A stretch of 64,000 nucleotides of DNA from CAVVYA01 sp963752345 (GTDB lineage Bacteria; Pseudomonadota; Alphaproteobacteria; SMXQ01): positions 62,001 through 126,000 of the forward strand of contig CAVVYA010000006.1 of assembly GCA_963752345.1 (NCBI GenBank), in the 5' to 3' direction. Made by a program: the position numbers and the translations under genes. Under the pieces are notes generated by a model that worked only from the letters and a program-made list of their open reading frames with translations, was not told the origin of the DNA and did no database searches. Below, piece by piece: positions 1-9,137 of the stretch. The number at the start of each line of letters is the position of its first letter. The first letter of the stretch is position 1.

Positions 1-891
<891 letters not shown>

Positions 892-899
892 GGCCGGCC

Positions 900-2014
900 A
901 TGCGAATGCTTTCCGCGCTGCTTCTCGTGATCACCCTCGCCGCCGCCGCATCGCCATCGGTGCGTGCCGCGACCGAGGAGGACTACCGCCGGCTCAATCA
1001 GAGCCGATCGTCGCGAACCATGTCGTGCCGCGCTATCAGGCCTTCGCCACGGCAGCCGCGGCGCTCGCCACCGAGGCGGACCGCGCTTGCGCGTCGCGGC
1101 CGGCCGCATCGCTCGAACCACTGAAGGACGCGTTCGTGACGGCGATGGATAGCTGGCAGTCGGTCCAGCATATCCGCTTCGGGCCGGTCGAATTCTTCTC
1201 GCGCGCGTCGCGCATCGCCTTCTGGCCCGATCCACGCAACACCGTCGGCCGTCAACTCGACGAACTGCTCGCCAAGCGCGACGCGGCGGCGCTCGCGCCC
1301 GACGACCTTCGCCAAGGCGCAGCGTCGCGGTGCAGGGCTTTCCGGCACTCGAACTTCTGCTCTATGGCGAGGGCGCCGCGGCCAAGCTGCAAGGGCCCGG
1401 CGCCGATGCGGATTATCGCTGCGCCATGATCAAGGCGATCACCGACAATCTGCAGACCATGGCGCGCGAACTCCGTGACGAATGGACGGGCGGCGACGAT
1501 CCCTATGCCAAGCTCGTCGACCGCGCGGACGATGTGCGCTTCCGCCGTCCGAGCGACGTCACCATCGAGCTGTTCAAGTCCCTCTATACCGCCATCGAAC
1601 TGGTCGCCGACCACAAGCTGGCGCGGCCGCTCGGGGCCTCGCCGCAGGCGGCGCGGCCGCGTCTGGCGGAGTCCTGGCGCTCGAAGCGCTCGCTCGCCAA
1701 CATCCGGCGCAACCTGGCGGCGGCCGAGGCGATGTATGAAGGAGAGCACGGCGGCTCCGCCATCTCGGCCTTCGTCAGCAGCGTCGCCGGCGATGCCGCA
1801 CTCGACGCGCTGCTGCGCCGCGCCTTCGCCCAGACGCTGGCGACGGCGAATGGCATATCCGGTGCCGCTGGAAGACGGCGTCGCGGCAGCCCAGCACCGG
1901 CCCGCGTTCGACAAGCTGGCCCGCGAGGCCAAGGCGCTGAAGACCCTGCTGGTGCAGCGCCTGGCGCCGGCGCTCAACGTGCCGGTCGGCTTCAATTCAC
2001 TGGACGGGGACTGA
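900..2014 (+). pseudogene. Imelysin-family (peptidase M75-like) periplasmic lipoprotein-type protein, frameshifted
   Basis: The start ATG lies nine bases after the stop of the preceding heme protein and opens a good signal peptide (MRMLSALLLVITLAAAASPSVRA). The imelysin fold follows in fragments. These include HVVPRYQAFATAAAAL, an SWQSVQHIRFGPVEFF segment, the characteristic QGFPALELLLYGEG region, a segment with NLQTMARELRDEW, and a C-terminus ending PVGFNSLDGD. Frame changes near 1000, 1305, 1320 and 1855 are required. Each is +1, or +2 at the first site. Imelysin proteins bind or process iron or haem ligands in the periplasm. The neighbours (di-heme oxidoreductase upstream, DUF1513 one base downstream) form the usual operon. 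Length would be about 370 residues when repaired, normal for the family. Confidence 0.78.
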
Positions 2015-2015
2015 C

Positions 2016-3134
2016 ATGCTGTCGCGCCGCGCGATGCTGAGGGGTGCTTCGGCGGTCGGGCTCGCCGCCGTCGCGCCGCGGGCATGGGCCGGACCCGCAA
2101 CGGGCAGCGTCTATATTGGCGCCCGCGTCGGCGCCGCGAACCAGGCTTTCGCCACCGCATTCCGCAGCGACGGCACGCCGGTCTGCGATTTTCCCCTGCC
2201 GGCGCGCGGCCACGGCTTCGCGTTGCGGCCATTCACGAACGAAATCGTGGCATTCGCGCGGCGCCCCGGCGCCTTCCTCATCGTCTTCGATCCGGCGAGC
2301 GGCCGGCAACTCCACCGCATCGATGCCGCGAAGGACCGGCGGTTCTGCGGCCATGGCATCTTCGCGCGCGGCGGTGCGCTGCTGATCGCCACCGAGCTGG
2401 AATATTCCACGGGCGACGGCGTCCTCGGCCTCTACGACGCCGTGCGTGGCTATCGTCGCGTCGGCGAATATCGCAGCGGCGGGCTCGACCCTCACGAGAT
2501 GGCCCTGCTGCCCGATGGCGTGACACTCGCGGTGGCGAACGGCGGCATCCTCACCGATCCCGATGCGCCCGGCATCAAGCTCAACCGCGACAGCATGGAC
2601 TCCTCGCTCGCCTATATCGACGCGCGCGACGGCCGCCTGATCGAGCGGCAGCGGTTGCCATCGGACTACGCCCAGCTCAGCCTGCGCCATCTGTCGCTCA
2701 GCCGCGACGGCACCGTCGCCGTCGCCATGCAATATGAAGGACCGTCGGGCGACGCGGTGCCCCTTGTGGCGACCCACCGACCCGGCGACAAGGCGCTGCG
2801 GTTCCTCGAAGCGCCCGCGCGCGATCTCGCCCGTTTGCGCAACTACTGCGGCAGCATCGCGCTAGGCCTCGCCGAACGGGTTCTCGCCGTCACCAGCCCG
2901 GTGGGCGGGGTCGTCGGATTCTGGGATATGGGAACCGGGCGTTTGGCCGGCCTCGCTGAACAGCCCGACGTCTGCGGCCTCGCCGCGGGCCAGCGCGTGG
3001 CAGAGTTCGTGGTGACCAGCGGTCTTGGCGGCCCCCGCCGCGTCAATGTCGCCGATCGCGATGTCCAGCCGCTCGATGGCGGAGCGCTCGCCACGGCGGG
3101 CTGGGACAATCATCTGCTGCGCATCGAGGGCTGA
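2016..3134 (+). CDS. DUF1513 domain-containing protein (periplasmic beta-propeller, iron-locus partner)
   Basis: An intact 372-residue protein starts one base after the imelysin stop. The N-terminus MLSRRAMLRGASAVGLAAVAPRAWA carries a twin-arginine-like SRRAML motif and an AxA cleavage site, so Tat export is likely. The mature part has repeated blade-like segments such as GHGFALRPFTNEIVAFARRP, FDPASGRQL, DPHEMALLPDGVTLAVANGG and LRHLSLSRDGTVAVAMQ. These match the DUF1513 family of WD40-like propellers found beside imelysin and di-heme oxidoreductases. The molecular role of the family is not established. The stop TGA abuts the stop of the convergent PepSY gene (bases tgatca at 3132-3137), so no room remains for a separate terminator. 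Confidence 0.85.
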   Translation: MLSRRAMLRGASAVGLAAVAPRAWAGPATGSVYIGARVGAANQAFATAFRSDGTPVCDFPLPARGHGFALRPFTNEIVAFARRPGAFLIVFDPASGRQLHRIDAAKDRRFCGHGIFARGGALLIATELEYSTGDGVLGLYDAVRGYRRVGEYRSGGLDPHEMALLPDGVTLAVANGGILTDPDAPGIKLNRDSMDSSLAYIDARDGRLIERQRLPSDYAQLSLRHLSLSRDGTVAVAMQYEGPSGDAVPLVATHRPGDKALRFLEAPARDLARLRNYCGSIALGLAERVLAVTSPVGGVVGFWDMGTGRLAGLAEQPDVCGLAAGQRVAEFVVTSGLGGPRRVNVADRDVQPLDGGALATAGWDNHLLRIEG

Positions 3135-4325
3135 TCACTCGGCCGGCGCGGCGGACCTTCTCCGTGCCACCGTGGCGGCGCGCGCCTTCTTGCGGCGGCG
3201 CAGCCACCACATGGAAATTCCGGTGATGGCGAACAGCACCGGCAGCAGACCGGACAGGAAGGTGAGAATCTTCCACACCCAGCCCAATCCGTATCCCCCA
3301 TGCAGCGCGCGCTGCCAGACCGAGACGGATTCGCCGAGCGTGAAGGCGCGCGGGTCGTGTGTTGCGATCACTTCGGCCGCCCAGGGATCGACGAAGACCG
3401 CGATCATCGGTACGCCATGGCCGACTGTCCTGCCGGGCATCTTGAAGGCGACCCGGTAGGGCTGCTCGGGCCGTATCGGGAAGGCGACCATGCGCAGATC
3501 GACGTCGTCGGCATGGCTGCGGGCGAGCGAAACCACGCGGTCGACATCGAGCTGTGGTCCGCCGGCGAGCGGCTGCACGCGGAGGGAGGCGACCTCGGCG
3601 CGCAGGTCACGGCCTGGGAGAACCGTGCGCACCAACTCGCCGGCGGTCTCGGGAAACACGATATAGACGCCGCTGAAGCTGATCATCATGAAGACGACGA
3701 GTCCCCAGAATCCGGCGGCGCCATGCAGCTCGCGGTTGAGCCGGATGCCCTGGGCACCCTTGGTCACGCCGAACGCCTGCTTCCAGCGGCTCGGGCGCGG
3801 CCACCACATGATCAGCCCGCTGACCCCGAAAAAGCACATAACGACGCCGAGCCAGCCGACCCAGATACGGCCTTCGCGACCCGCGGACAGGTTGGCGTGG
3901 AACTGGAAAATCTCGCGCAGCCCGCGCTGTACCGCGGAAGGCTCAGGCCGCTCGAAGGTGGCGAGCGAAACGGGATCGACCTGCACGGTCACGGCCGCGC
4001 CGGGGCCTGCGGCGCGGCCGGGCTGGGTGAAGCGCACGGTCGCCGGCTCGCCGGCCGCGTCGGGTAGGGCGAGCAGCGCCGGCACGGTGCCGGCCGGCGC
4101 CCGGGCACGTGCCGCTTCGACGATGGCGGAGGCCGGCTGAATCTCGCCCTGCGCCAGCGTGCGCTCAGGCGCGGCTTCGAACAGCGCGGCGATCTCATGC
4201 TCGAACACCAGGATGCTGCCGCTGACGCCGATCAGCGCGAGCGGGATGCCGAGCGACACGCCGAGCCACAGGTGAATCGTGCGCAGGATGCGGCGCAAGC
4301 GCGGTTTTCGGAAGCGGTCTGTCAT
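3135..4325 (-). CDS. PepSY-associated transmembrane protein (siderophore-iron reductase-like, PiuB type)
   Basis: A 396-residue membrane protein. I chose the ATG at 4325 because GGAGGTG lies seven bases before it; a longer reading from 4343 is possible but has no better ribosome site. Four hydrophobic helices are visible: TIHLWLGVSLGIPLALIGVS near residue 20, WVGWLGVVMCFFGVSGLIMWW near 160, GFWGLVVFMMISFSGVYIVF near 210, and FLSGLLPVLFAITGISMWWL near the C-terminus. Charged PepSY-like periplasmic segments separate them. The short basic tail (RRRKKARAATVARRR) should be cytoplasmic. The upstream PiuC gene ends only two bases before this start, so they are co-transcribed. Family members accompany TonB receptors and are thought to reduce or release iron from siderophores in the inner membrane. 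Confidence 0.82.
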   Translation of the reverse strand: MTDRFRKPRLRRILRTIHLWLGVSLGIPLALIGVSGSILVFEHEIAALFEAAPERTLAQGEIQPASAIVEAARARAPAGTVPALLALPDAAGEPATVRFTQPGRAAGPGAAVTVQVDPVSLATFERPEPSAVQRGLREIFQFHANLSAGREGRIWVGWLGVVMCFFGVSGLIMWWPRPSRWKQAFGVTKGAQGIRLNRELHGAAGFWGLVVFMMISFSGVYIVFPETAGELVRTVLPGRDLRAEVASLRVQPLAGGPQLDVDRVVSLARSHADDVDLRMVAFPIRPEQPYRVAFKMPGRTVGHGVPMIAVFVDPWAAEVIATHDPRAFTLGESVSVWQRALHGGYGLGWVWKILTFLSGLLPVLFAITGISMWWLRRRKKARAATVARRRSAAPAE

Positions 4326-4327
4326 GC

Positions 4328-5008
4328 TCACACCTCCGCCCACTGGCGCAGCAGGTTGTGATAGGTGCCGGTCAACTGCACGAGGCCGGGGTGGTCGGGC
4401 ACGTCGCGCGTCAGGCTCTGGATCGCGCTGTCGAGATCGAACAGCAGCGTGCGCTGCGCGTCGCTTCGGACCATGCTCTGGATCCAGAAGAACGCGGCGA
4501 GCCGCGTGCCGCGGGTGATCGGCGCGACGCGATGCAGGCTGCTGGCGGGATAGAGCACCATGTCGCCGGCCGCCAGCTTCACCTTGTGCGCGCCGTAGGT
4601 GTCGTCGACGAGCAATTCGCCGCCGTCGTAGTCGTCGGGTGCGCTGAGGAAAAGCGTCGCCGAGATATCCGTGCGCACCCGGTGTGGCGTGCCGCGTACG
4701 TCGCGGATCGCGTTGTCAACGTGAACGCCGAACGACTGGTTCACGTCATAGCGGTTGAACAGGGGCGGGAAGACCTTGGCCGGAAGCGCCCCGGAAATGA
4801 ACAGCAGATTGCGGCCGAGCGCCGAGAGGATCATGTCGCCGAGCTGGCGCGCCTGCGGCGAATCCTCGGGCAGCTGGGTGTTGTTCTTGGCCTTGGCGGA
4901 TTGATAGCCGGCGGTGACGCGGCCGTCGGCCCACGGCGCCTGCTGCAAGGTGGTAAGGCAGGTTTTAACCTGGTCGGCGGTCAGGACTTCGGGAATCTGC
5001 AGCAGCAT
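4328..5008 (-). CDS. piuC: Fe(II)/2-oxoglutarate-dependent PKHD-type hydroxylase (PiuC/YbiX family)
   Basis: A 226-residue protein of normal family length (about 225). It starts MLLQIPEVLTADQV and contains the iron-binding HVD (around residues 96-98), the partner histidine in SSLHRVAPI, and the arginine of RLAAFFWIQSMVRS that would hold 2-oxoglutarate. PKHD-type hydroxylases of this kind are iron-regulated and regularly lie next to TonB siderophore receptors. Their substrate is not firmly known. The gene is downstream of the TonB receptor on the same strand, separated by a 67-base gap with a strong hairpin. It overlaps the ribosome-binding region of the PepSY gene. Confidence 0.88.
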   Translation of the reverse strand: MLLQIPEVLTADQVKTCLTTLQQAPWADGRVTAGYQSAKAKNNTQLPEDSPQARQLGDMILSALGRNLLFISGALPAKVFPPLFNRYDVNQSFGVHVDNAIRDVRGTPHRVRTDISATLFLSAPDDYDGGELLVDDTYGAHKVKLAAGDMVLYPASSLHRVAPITRGTRLAAFFWIQSMVRSDAQRTLLFDLDSAIQSLTRDVPDHPGLVQLTGTYHNLLRQWAEV

Positions 5009-5032
5009 GAAAACAACGGGCTTGGCGACCTG

Positions 5033-5063
5033 CCGCCCGCGCCACGTCCTGCGGCGCGGGCGG
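5033..5063 (-). terminator. Hairpin between TonB receptor and piuC (terminator or attenuator)
   Basis: Perfect 11-bp stem, CCGCCCGCGCC (5033-5043) with GGCGCGGGCGG (5053-5063), and a 9-base loop. On the minus strand it follows the TonB receptor stop by 12 bases. A T-rich stretch (TTGTTTTC) comes about 18 bases later, too far for a classic intrinsic terminator. It may reduce read-through into piuC or stabilise the receptor mRNA 3' end. Confidence 0.5.
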
Positions 5064-5075
5064 CTTCGTCGCGGG

Positions 5076-7256
5076 TTAAAACTTCACGTCGGTGGTCAGC
5101 AGCACCGTTCGTCCGGCGCCGGGTACGGTGAAGCCGGAGTAGCTCGCGTCGTAGTAGGTTTCGTCGGTGATGTTCAACACGTTGAGCTGGAGCCCGACCT
5201 TCTCGGTCAGCGGATAGGACACCATGGCATCGAAGATCAGGTAGTCGGGCGCCACGTTTGTACTGGTGGCGGCAAAGCCGCTTTCCGAGTTACCGCCTAT
5301 GCGCCGGTCGACATATTGCGCGCCGGCGCCGACCCGCAGCTTCCAGGGGGTGTCGTAGGTCGTCCAGAAGCTGAAGCTGTGCGGCGGGGTGTTGATCGGC
5401 TCGGCGCCGACTTGCGCCGGATCGTTCGACTTGGTGACCTCGCCCGCGAGGTAGGTGTAGCCGCCGTAGACCTTCCAGTTGGGCATGACGGTGCCGGCGA
5501 AGCCGATCTCGAATCCGTCCACCCGCTGTTCGCCGTCGAGCACCTGGACCGTGCCGCCGAGCGGATCGTTGGTGCGGGCGTTGGTCTTCTCGATGCGGAA
5601 GATGGCGCCGGTCAGCGACAGCCGCTCGCCGAGGATGTCCCACTTGGTGCCGACCTCGTAGGTATTGGTCTTCTCGGGAGCGACCACCTCGGTGTTGGCG
5701 TTGAGCGTCAGGCGCTCGGAGGATGGGTTGTAGGACGTGCCATAGGCCGCGTAGATGCTGCCATAGGGGACCGGCTTATAGACCAGCCCCGTGCGCCAAC
5801 TGAATTCCCGGTCGGTGCGTGCAAAGTCGGTCGCGACACCGGGCGTAGCGACCGATGTGGTGTCGACATCGAAATAGTCCCAGCGGCCGCCGAGGATGAG
5901 GTCCCATTGCGAACCAAGGGCGATGGTGTCGATGGCGTAGAGTGCCACGCCGGTTCCGTCGCCTTCGGTGCGGGCTCCCGTGTAAGGCGCCGTGGCGCCG
6001 ACTCGGTCGGGATCGGGATCGAACAGGCTGGTCGTCGGACCCGCCACGTTGGAGCGGGCGCGGTTCTCGGTCGTCTCGTAAGACAGCTCGATGCCGCTGA
6101 CCAGCGTGTGGCCGACGGGGCCGGTTTCGAATTTCGTCGTCAGATCGGTCTGATTGATCAGCATCGTCTCGATCGAGTCGCGCGCGCGCGTCGTCGGATT
6201 GATAGTGCCGGCGGCGAGGTCGGCGCCGCTGGGGTTACTGACGACGTAGTCGACCGTGTTGTAGCCATAGCGCGTCAGGTTGCGCAGCGAGACGTTCTCG
6301 TTGAACCTGTGCTTGACCTCGGCCGAGACGATATCGACCGTGGCCTCGTAGTAGTCGCGGTTCTTGATGCCGTAGAAGTTGCTGCGATCGACCGGCGCGG
6401 GACGGCCGTTGATGAAGGGTACGCCACGGTCGGGAATCTCGTCCTGACTGAGGTGGAAGTAGCTCAGAGTGATTTTGGTCGGACCAGTGAGGCCGAAGGC
6501 CAGCGAGGGCGCGAAACCCCAGCGGCTCTTTTCGACCACGTCGCGGTCGGCGACCTCGGAATCGTGTGCGAGAAGGTTGAGGCGGAACGCCGAATCCTCG
6601 GCCAGGCCGGTCAACGGCTGGTTGATGTCCATGGTGGCGCGCTTCGTCATGTCGGTGCCGAACATGACCGTGCCATTGCCAAAGGCGTCGGCCAGCGGCG
6701 TCTTGCTGACCTGGTTCACCGCGCCGCCGGTCGAGCCGCGGCCGGCGTAGGTGCCGCTCGGTCCCTTGCTGACCTCGATCTGCTGGTAGTTGAACGGGTC
6801 GCGGAAATAGACGCCGAAGTCGCGTGCCCCGTCGAGGAACGTGTCGGTGCGGCCGTTGAAGCCGCGGATGGTGAAGTTGTCGCCTTCCGGCACGCCGCCT
6901 TCGCCGGCCTGCATGCTGATGCCCGGCACGTTGCGCAGCACCTCGCGCAGCGTGGTGGCGCTGCGGTCTTCGATCAGTTCGCGCGGTACCACGTTGATGG
7001 TCTGCGGCGTTTCGCGCAGCGGCGTCGTGATCTTGGGCGAGCTGACGCTGTCCACCTTGTAGTCGCCCGGCTGCTCGGCCTCGACATTGACCGGCGGCAG
7101 TTGCACCGGCGCGTCCTGCGCCCGGGATTTCGTCGCCGGGAAGGCGGCGAAGCTCAGGGCGGCGAAGGCGATGACGCTGTGCGATACGAAACCGAGCCGT
7201 CGCGACAGCCGGCGCTCGACAGGCGTGGTTTGGATGAGTTCTGGATGTGTCGTCAT
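5076..7256 (-). CDS. TonB-dependent catecholate-type siderophore receptor (Fiu/CirA-like)
   Basis: A 726-residue outer-membrane receptor. The ATG at 7256 has GGAGGGG seven bases upstream. The N-terminus carries a long basic signal region ending near SRAQ. A plug domain follows with ETPQTINVVPRELIEDRS, LREVLRNVPGISMQAGEGG and FTIRGFNGRTDTFLDGARD, then the plug end EVSKGPSGTYAGRGSTGGAVN, where the G-rich segment is typical of Fiu/BfrD receptors. The rest is beta-barrel. It ends with the terminal aromatic signature TTDVKF required for barrel insertion. It would import ferric siderophores or breakdown products using TonB energy. HemP lies 122 bases upstream on the same strand and a Fur-like box precedes HemP, so iron repression is expected for the whole minus-strand set. 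Confidence 0.93.
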   Translation of the reverse strand: MTTHPELIQTTPVERRLSRRLGFVSHSVIAFAALSFAAFPATKSRAQDAPVQLPPVNVEAEQPGDYKVDSVSSPKITTPLRETPQTINVVPRELIEDRSATTLREVLRNVPGISMQAGEGGVPEGDNFTIRGFNGRTDTFLDGARDFGVYFRDPFNYQQIEVSKGPSGTYAGRGSTGGAVNQVSKTPLADAFGNGTVMFGTDMTKRATMDINQPLTGLAEDSAFRLNLLAHDSEVADRDVVEKSRWGFAPSLAFGLTGPTKITLSYFHLSQDEIPDRGVPFINGRPAPVDRSNFYGIKNRDYYEATVDIVSAEVKHRFNENVSLRNLTRYGYNTVDYVVSNPSGADLAAGTINPTTRARDSIETMLINQTDLTTKFETGPVGHTLVSGIELSYETTENRARSNVAGPTTSLFDPDPDRVGATAPYTGARTEGDGTGVALYAIDTIALGSQWDLILGGRWDYFDVDTTSVATPGVATDFARTDREFSWRTGLVYKPVPYGSIYAAYGTSYNPSSERLTLNANTEVVAPEKTNTYEVGTKWDILGERLSLTGAIFRIEKTNARTNDPLGGTVQVLDGEQRVDGFEIGFAGTVMPNWKVYGGYTYLAGEVTKSNDPAQVGAEPINTPPHSFSFWTTYDTPWKLRVGAGAQYVDRRIGGNSESGFAATSTNVAPDYLIFDAMVSYPLTEKVGLQLNVLNITDETYYDASYSGFTVPGAGRTVLLTTDVKF

Positions 7257-7378
7257 AGTGCCCCTCCGGAGGCGAGCCAGTTGGTTTTTTTGAAACCTGG
7301 CTGGCTACCTGGAGACGGGCTCGGCGGTGGCTGGCTTGGCGAAATGGTTGCGACTGGTACCGGCGTGCCGGACCGATT

Positions 7379-7579
7379 CTACTTGGTCAGGATCAGCTTC
7401 CCTTTGCTGGTCAGCCGCAGGCGATATTCGCTGCCCTGCAGCACGAGGATGACCTCGCGCGCGTTGCCGAGCAGGGTATGGGCGTCGATGCGGGCCGTCG
7501 GCGGGACTGAGGCAGAAACCGACGCCAGATCGAGTGCCGTGTGGCGCGCGGCTGCGCCAAAATTTCTGTGGTCGGTCAT
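7379..7579 (-). CDS. hemP: Hemin uptake protein HemP
   Basis: A 66-residue protein. Its C-terminal half (ARIDAHTLLGNAREVILVL, then YRLRLTSKGKLILTK) matches the short HemP/HmuP family. The hallmark is the ending LRxTxxGKLILTK. HemP proteins are small cytoplasmic factors needed for expression or function of haem/siderophore uptake genes. This one is the first gene of a minus-strand series hemP - TonB receptor - piuC - PepSY. The start ATG at 7577-7579 has only a loose G-rich ribosome site. A Fur-like box lies about 70 bases upstream. Confidence 0.88.
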   Translation of the reverse strand: MTDHRNFGAAARHTALDLASVSASVPPTARIDAHTLLGNAREVILVLQGSEYRLRLTSKGKLILTK

Positions 7580-7647
7580 GTCCCTGGATGCCCCCCGTTG
7601 GGCGATTGCTTTGTCTTCTTAGCGATGTAGCATAGGCATCCAGAGTT

Positions 7648-7666
7648 GAGAATGATTATTAATTAC
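7648..7666 (-). promoter_or_regulatory. Fur-like box upstream of hemP
   Basis: The 19-base segment GAGAATGATTATTAATTAC matches the classical Fur box (GATAATGATAATCATTATC) at about 14 positions. It sits in an AT-rich patch that stands out against GC-rich surroundings, upstream of hemP. It would give iron-dependent repression of the minus-strand iron-uptake genes. Alphaproteobacteria also use Irr and RirA, so binding by Fur itself is an inference. Confidence 0.6.
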
Positions 7667-7766
7667 ATAGAAGGCAGACAAAAAGCTTATAGCTTCGCCT
7701 GGCCAGCGCGCCAATGAACAAAGGCCTCACGCGGCCGCAAACGCGTCTGGCTCGGCTTGACGCCAT

Positions 7767-7786
7767 CTATAATTTGATTATTATAG
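7767..7786 (+). promoter_or_regulatory. ArsR-type operator
   Basis: Inverted repeat CTATAAT (7767-7773), 6-base spacer, ATTATAG (7780-7786). It ends four bases before the arsR start codon. A dyad of AT-rich arms just upstream of arsR is the expected target of the ArsR dimer, released by arsenite. No ribosome-binding sequence fits between it and the ATG. Confidence 0.65.
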
Positions 7787-7790
7787 AAAT

Positions 7791-8174
7791 ATGGAAAAGA
7801 TCAGCGCGCTCGCGGCCCTCGGCGCCCTCGCCCAGGAAACCCGTCTCGACATCTACCGCCTGTTGGTTCAAGCGGGCGATGCCGGCATGGCGGCGGGAAA
7901 CATCGGCGAGCGTCTCGACCTGCCGGGCCCCACGCTGTCGTTTCACCTCAACCAGTTGCGTCACGCCGGGCTGATCACCGTGCGGCGCGAAAGCCGCTCG
8001 CTGATCTATGCGGCGGAATACCGCGCCATGAACGGCCTGCTCGCTTACCTCACTGAGAATTGTTGCGCAGGCGATACCGCCGCATGCGGCGTGCCGGCCT
8101 GCGAACCTTTGAAATCCACCATTCCGAAAGGAAGGTCGCGCCATGAAACGCCTGCACGTGCACGTCGCCGTTGA
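7791..8174 (+). CDS. arsR: ArsR/SmtB-family metalloregulator
   Basis: A 127-residue winged-helix protein. It opens MEKISALAALGALAQETRLDIYRLL, the usual ArsR helix 1-2. The recognition region is LDLPGPTLSFHLNQLRHAGL and the wing is ITVRRESRSLIYAAEY. A vicinal cysteine pair in TENCCAGDTAACGVPAC near residue 85 is a likely As(III) site of the C-terminal type. It is expected to repress the operon arsR-arsI-arsC-acr3 and to bind the palindrome immediately upstream. The 3' end overlaps arsI by 32 bases, showing translational coupling. The basic tail (KGRSRHETPARARRR) is encoded within the overlap and is probably not functional. Confidence 0.9.
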   Translation: MEKISALAALGALAQETRLDIYRLLVQAGDAGMAAGNIGERLDLPGPTLSFHLNQLRHAGLITVRRESRSLIYAAEYRAMNGLLAYLTENCCAGDTAACGVPACEPLKSTIPKGRSRHETPARARRR

Positions 8175-8622
8175 CGATCTCGCCGCGTCGATCGGCTTTT
8201 ACAGCACGTTATTTGCCGCGGCCCCGACCGTGCTCAAACCCGATTACGCAAAGTGGCTGCTCGACGATCCGCGGGTGAACTTCGCCATTTCGCAACGCGG
8301 CGCCACCGCCGGCGTCGATCATCTCGGCATCCAGGTCGAAGGCGAAGACGAATTGCGCGAGGTTTACGGCCGCTTGAACAAGGCGGGCCGACCCGTGCTG
8401 GAAGAGGGGGCGACCACCTGCTGCTATGCCCAATCGGAAAAGTCCTGGACCTCCGATCCGCAGGGTTTGTCGTGGGAAACTTTCTACACCACGGGTGAAA
8501 GCACGACATACGGCGCCAGTCCGGATCTCGCGCCGATCAAAAACGCCGCGGCATGCTGCACGCCCAAACCCGACGTTTCATCCACCGCGTGCTGCGCGCC
8601 GGGGCAGGGCGCGGCCGAATGA
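8143..8622 (+). CDS. arsI: ArsI/CadI-family VOC metalloenzyme (C-As lyase-like)
   Basis: A 159-residue single vicinal-oxygen-chelate protein. It has LHVHVAVDDLAASIGFYSTLF at the N-terminus, VDHLGIQVE with the central metal histidine, the paired cysteines of GATTCCYAQSEKSW and the closing WETFYTT glutamate. The CC pair plus WTSDPQGLSWE are hallmarks of ArsI, the Fe(II)-dependent enzyme that cleaves methyl from trivalent organoarsenicals, and of the related cadmium-induced CadI. Context (ArsR, ArsC, Acr3) favours ArsI. The tail carries two more CC pairs (AAACCTPK and STACCAPG) that could bind metal. Its stop overlaps the arsC start (ATGA). Confidence 0.82.
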   Translation: MKRLHVHVAVDDLAASIGFYSTLFAAAPTVLKPDYAKWLLDDPRVNFAISQRGATAGVDHLGIQVEGEDELREVYGRLNKAGRPVLEEGATTCCYAQSEKSWTSDPQGLSWETFYTTGESTTYGASPDLAPIKNAAACCTPKPDVSSTACCAPGQGAAE

Positions 8623-9137
8623 GCGGGCGCGTCTTCAATGTGCTGTTTCTCTGCACCGGCAATTCGGCGCGCAGCATTCTGGCGGAATCCCTGATCGGCC
8701 ATTGGGGCAAGGGGCGCTTCAAGGGTTACAGCGCCGGCAGCTTCCCGAAGGGCGCGGTGCATCCCTACGCGCTCGACCTGCTGCGCTCGCTGAGCTTGCC
8801 CGTAACGGGGCTGCGCAGCAAAGGTTGGGATGAATTCGCCAGCCCTGGCGCGCCGATCATGGATTTCGTCATCACGGTGTGCGACCAGGCCGCGGGCGAG
8901 GTCTGCCCGATCTGGCCGGGAACGCCGGTGACCGCCCACTGGGGCGTTCCCGATCCCGCCGCTGTCGAAGGCACCGAACTGGAACGGCGCCAGGCCTTCC
9001 GCGACGCCCTGCGGATTCTCGAAAGCCGCATCAAGATCTTCACGAGCCTGCGCCTCGAAAGTCTCGGCCGCTTGGCAATGAAGCAGCGGCTCGACGAGAT
9101 TGGCAAGACCACCGGTCGCGAAGACGCCACGCCATGA
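8619..9137 (+). CDS. arsC: Arsenate reductase, low-molecular-weight phosphatase type (thioredoxin/glutaredoxin-coupled)
   Basis: A 172-residue protein. I chose the ATG at 8619 because it overlaps the arsI stop as ATGA and begins the conserved MSGRVFNVLFLCTGNSARS; a longer upstream reading lacks homology. The P-loop CTGNSARS holds the catalytic cysteine and arginine. A second pair, ITVCDQAAGEVCPIWPG, supplies the resolving cysteines. The acid-loop PDPAAVEG follows. It reduces arsenate to arsenite for export by the next gene product. It is larger than classical ArsC (about 130-140) because of a C-terminal helical extension (ESRIKIFTSLRLESLGRLAM), a common variant in proteobacteria. Confidence 0.9.
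   Translation: MSGRVFNVLFLCTGNSARSILAESLIGHWGKGRFKGYSAGSFPKGAVHPYALDLLRSLSLPVTGLRSKGWDEFASPGAPIMDFVITVCDQAAGEVCPIWPGTPVTAHWGVPDPAAVEGTELERRQAFRDALRILESRIKIFTSLRLESLGRLAMKQRLDEIGKTTGREDATP

Noticed and set aside
7260..7320. Possible hairpin with a T-run between hemP and the TonB receptor
   Set aside because: The arms (GCCAG..GGTTT and AAACC..CTGGC) are imperfect, and the T-run lies in the loop region on the plus strand, not after a stem on the transcribed strand.
4914..7622. A 902-codon plus-strand frame opposite the TonB receptor
   Set aside because: The receptor on the minus strand has plug and barrel motifs and a terminal aromatic. The plus frame is low-complexity shadow sequence.
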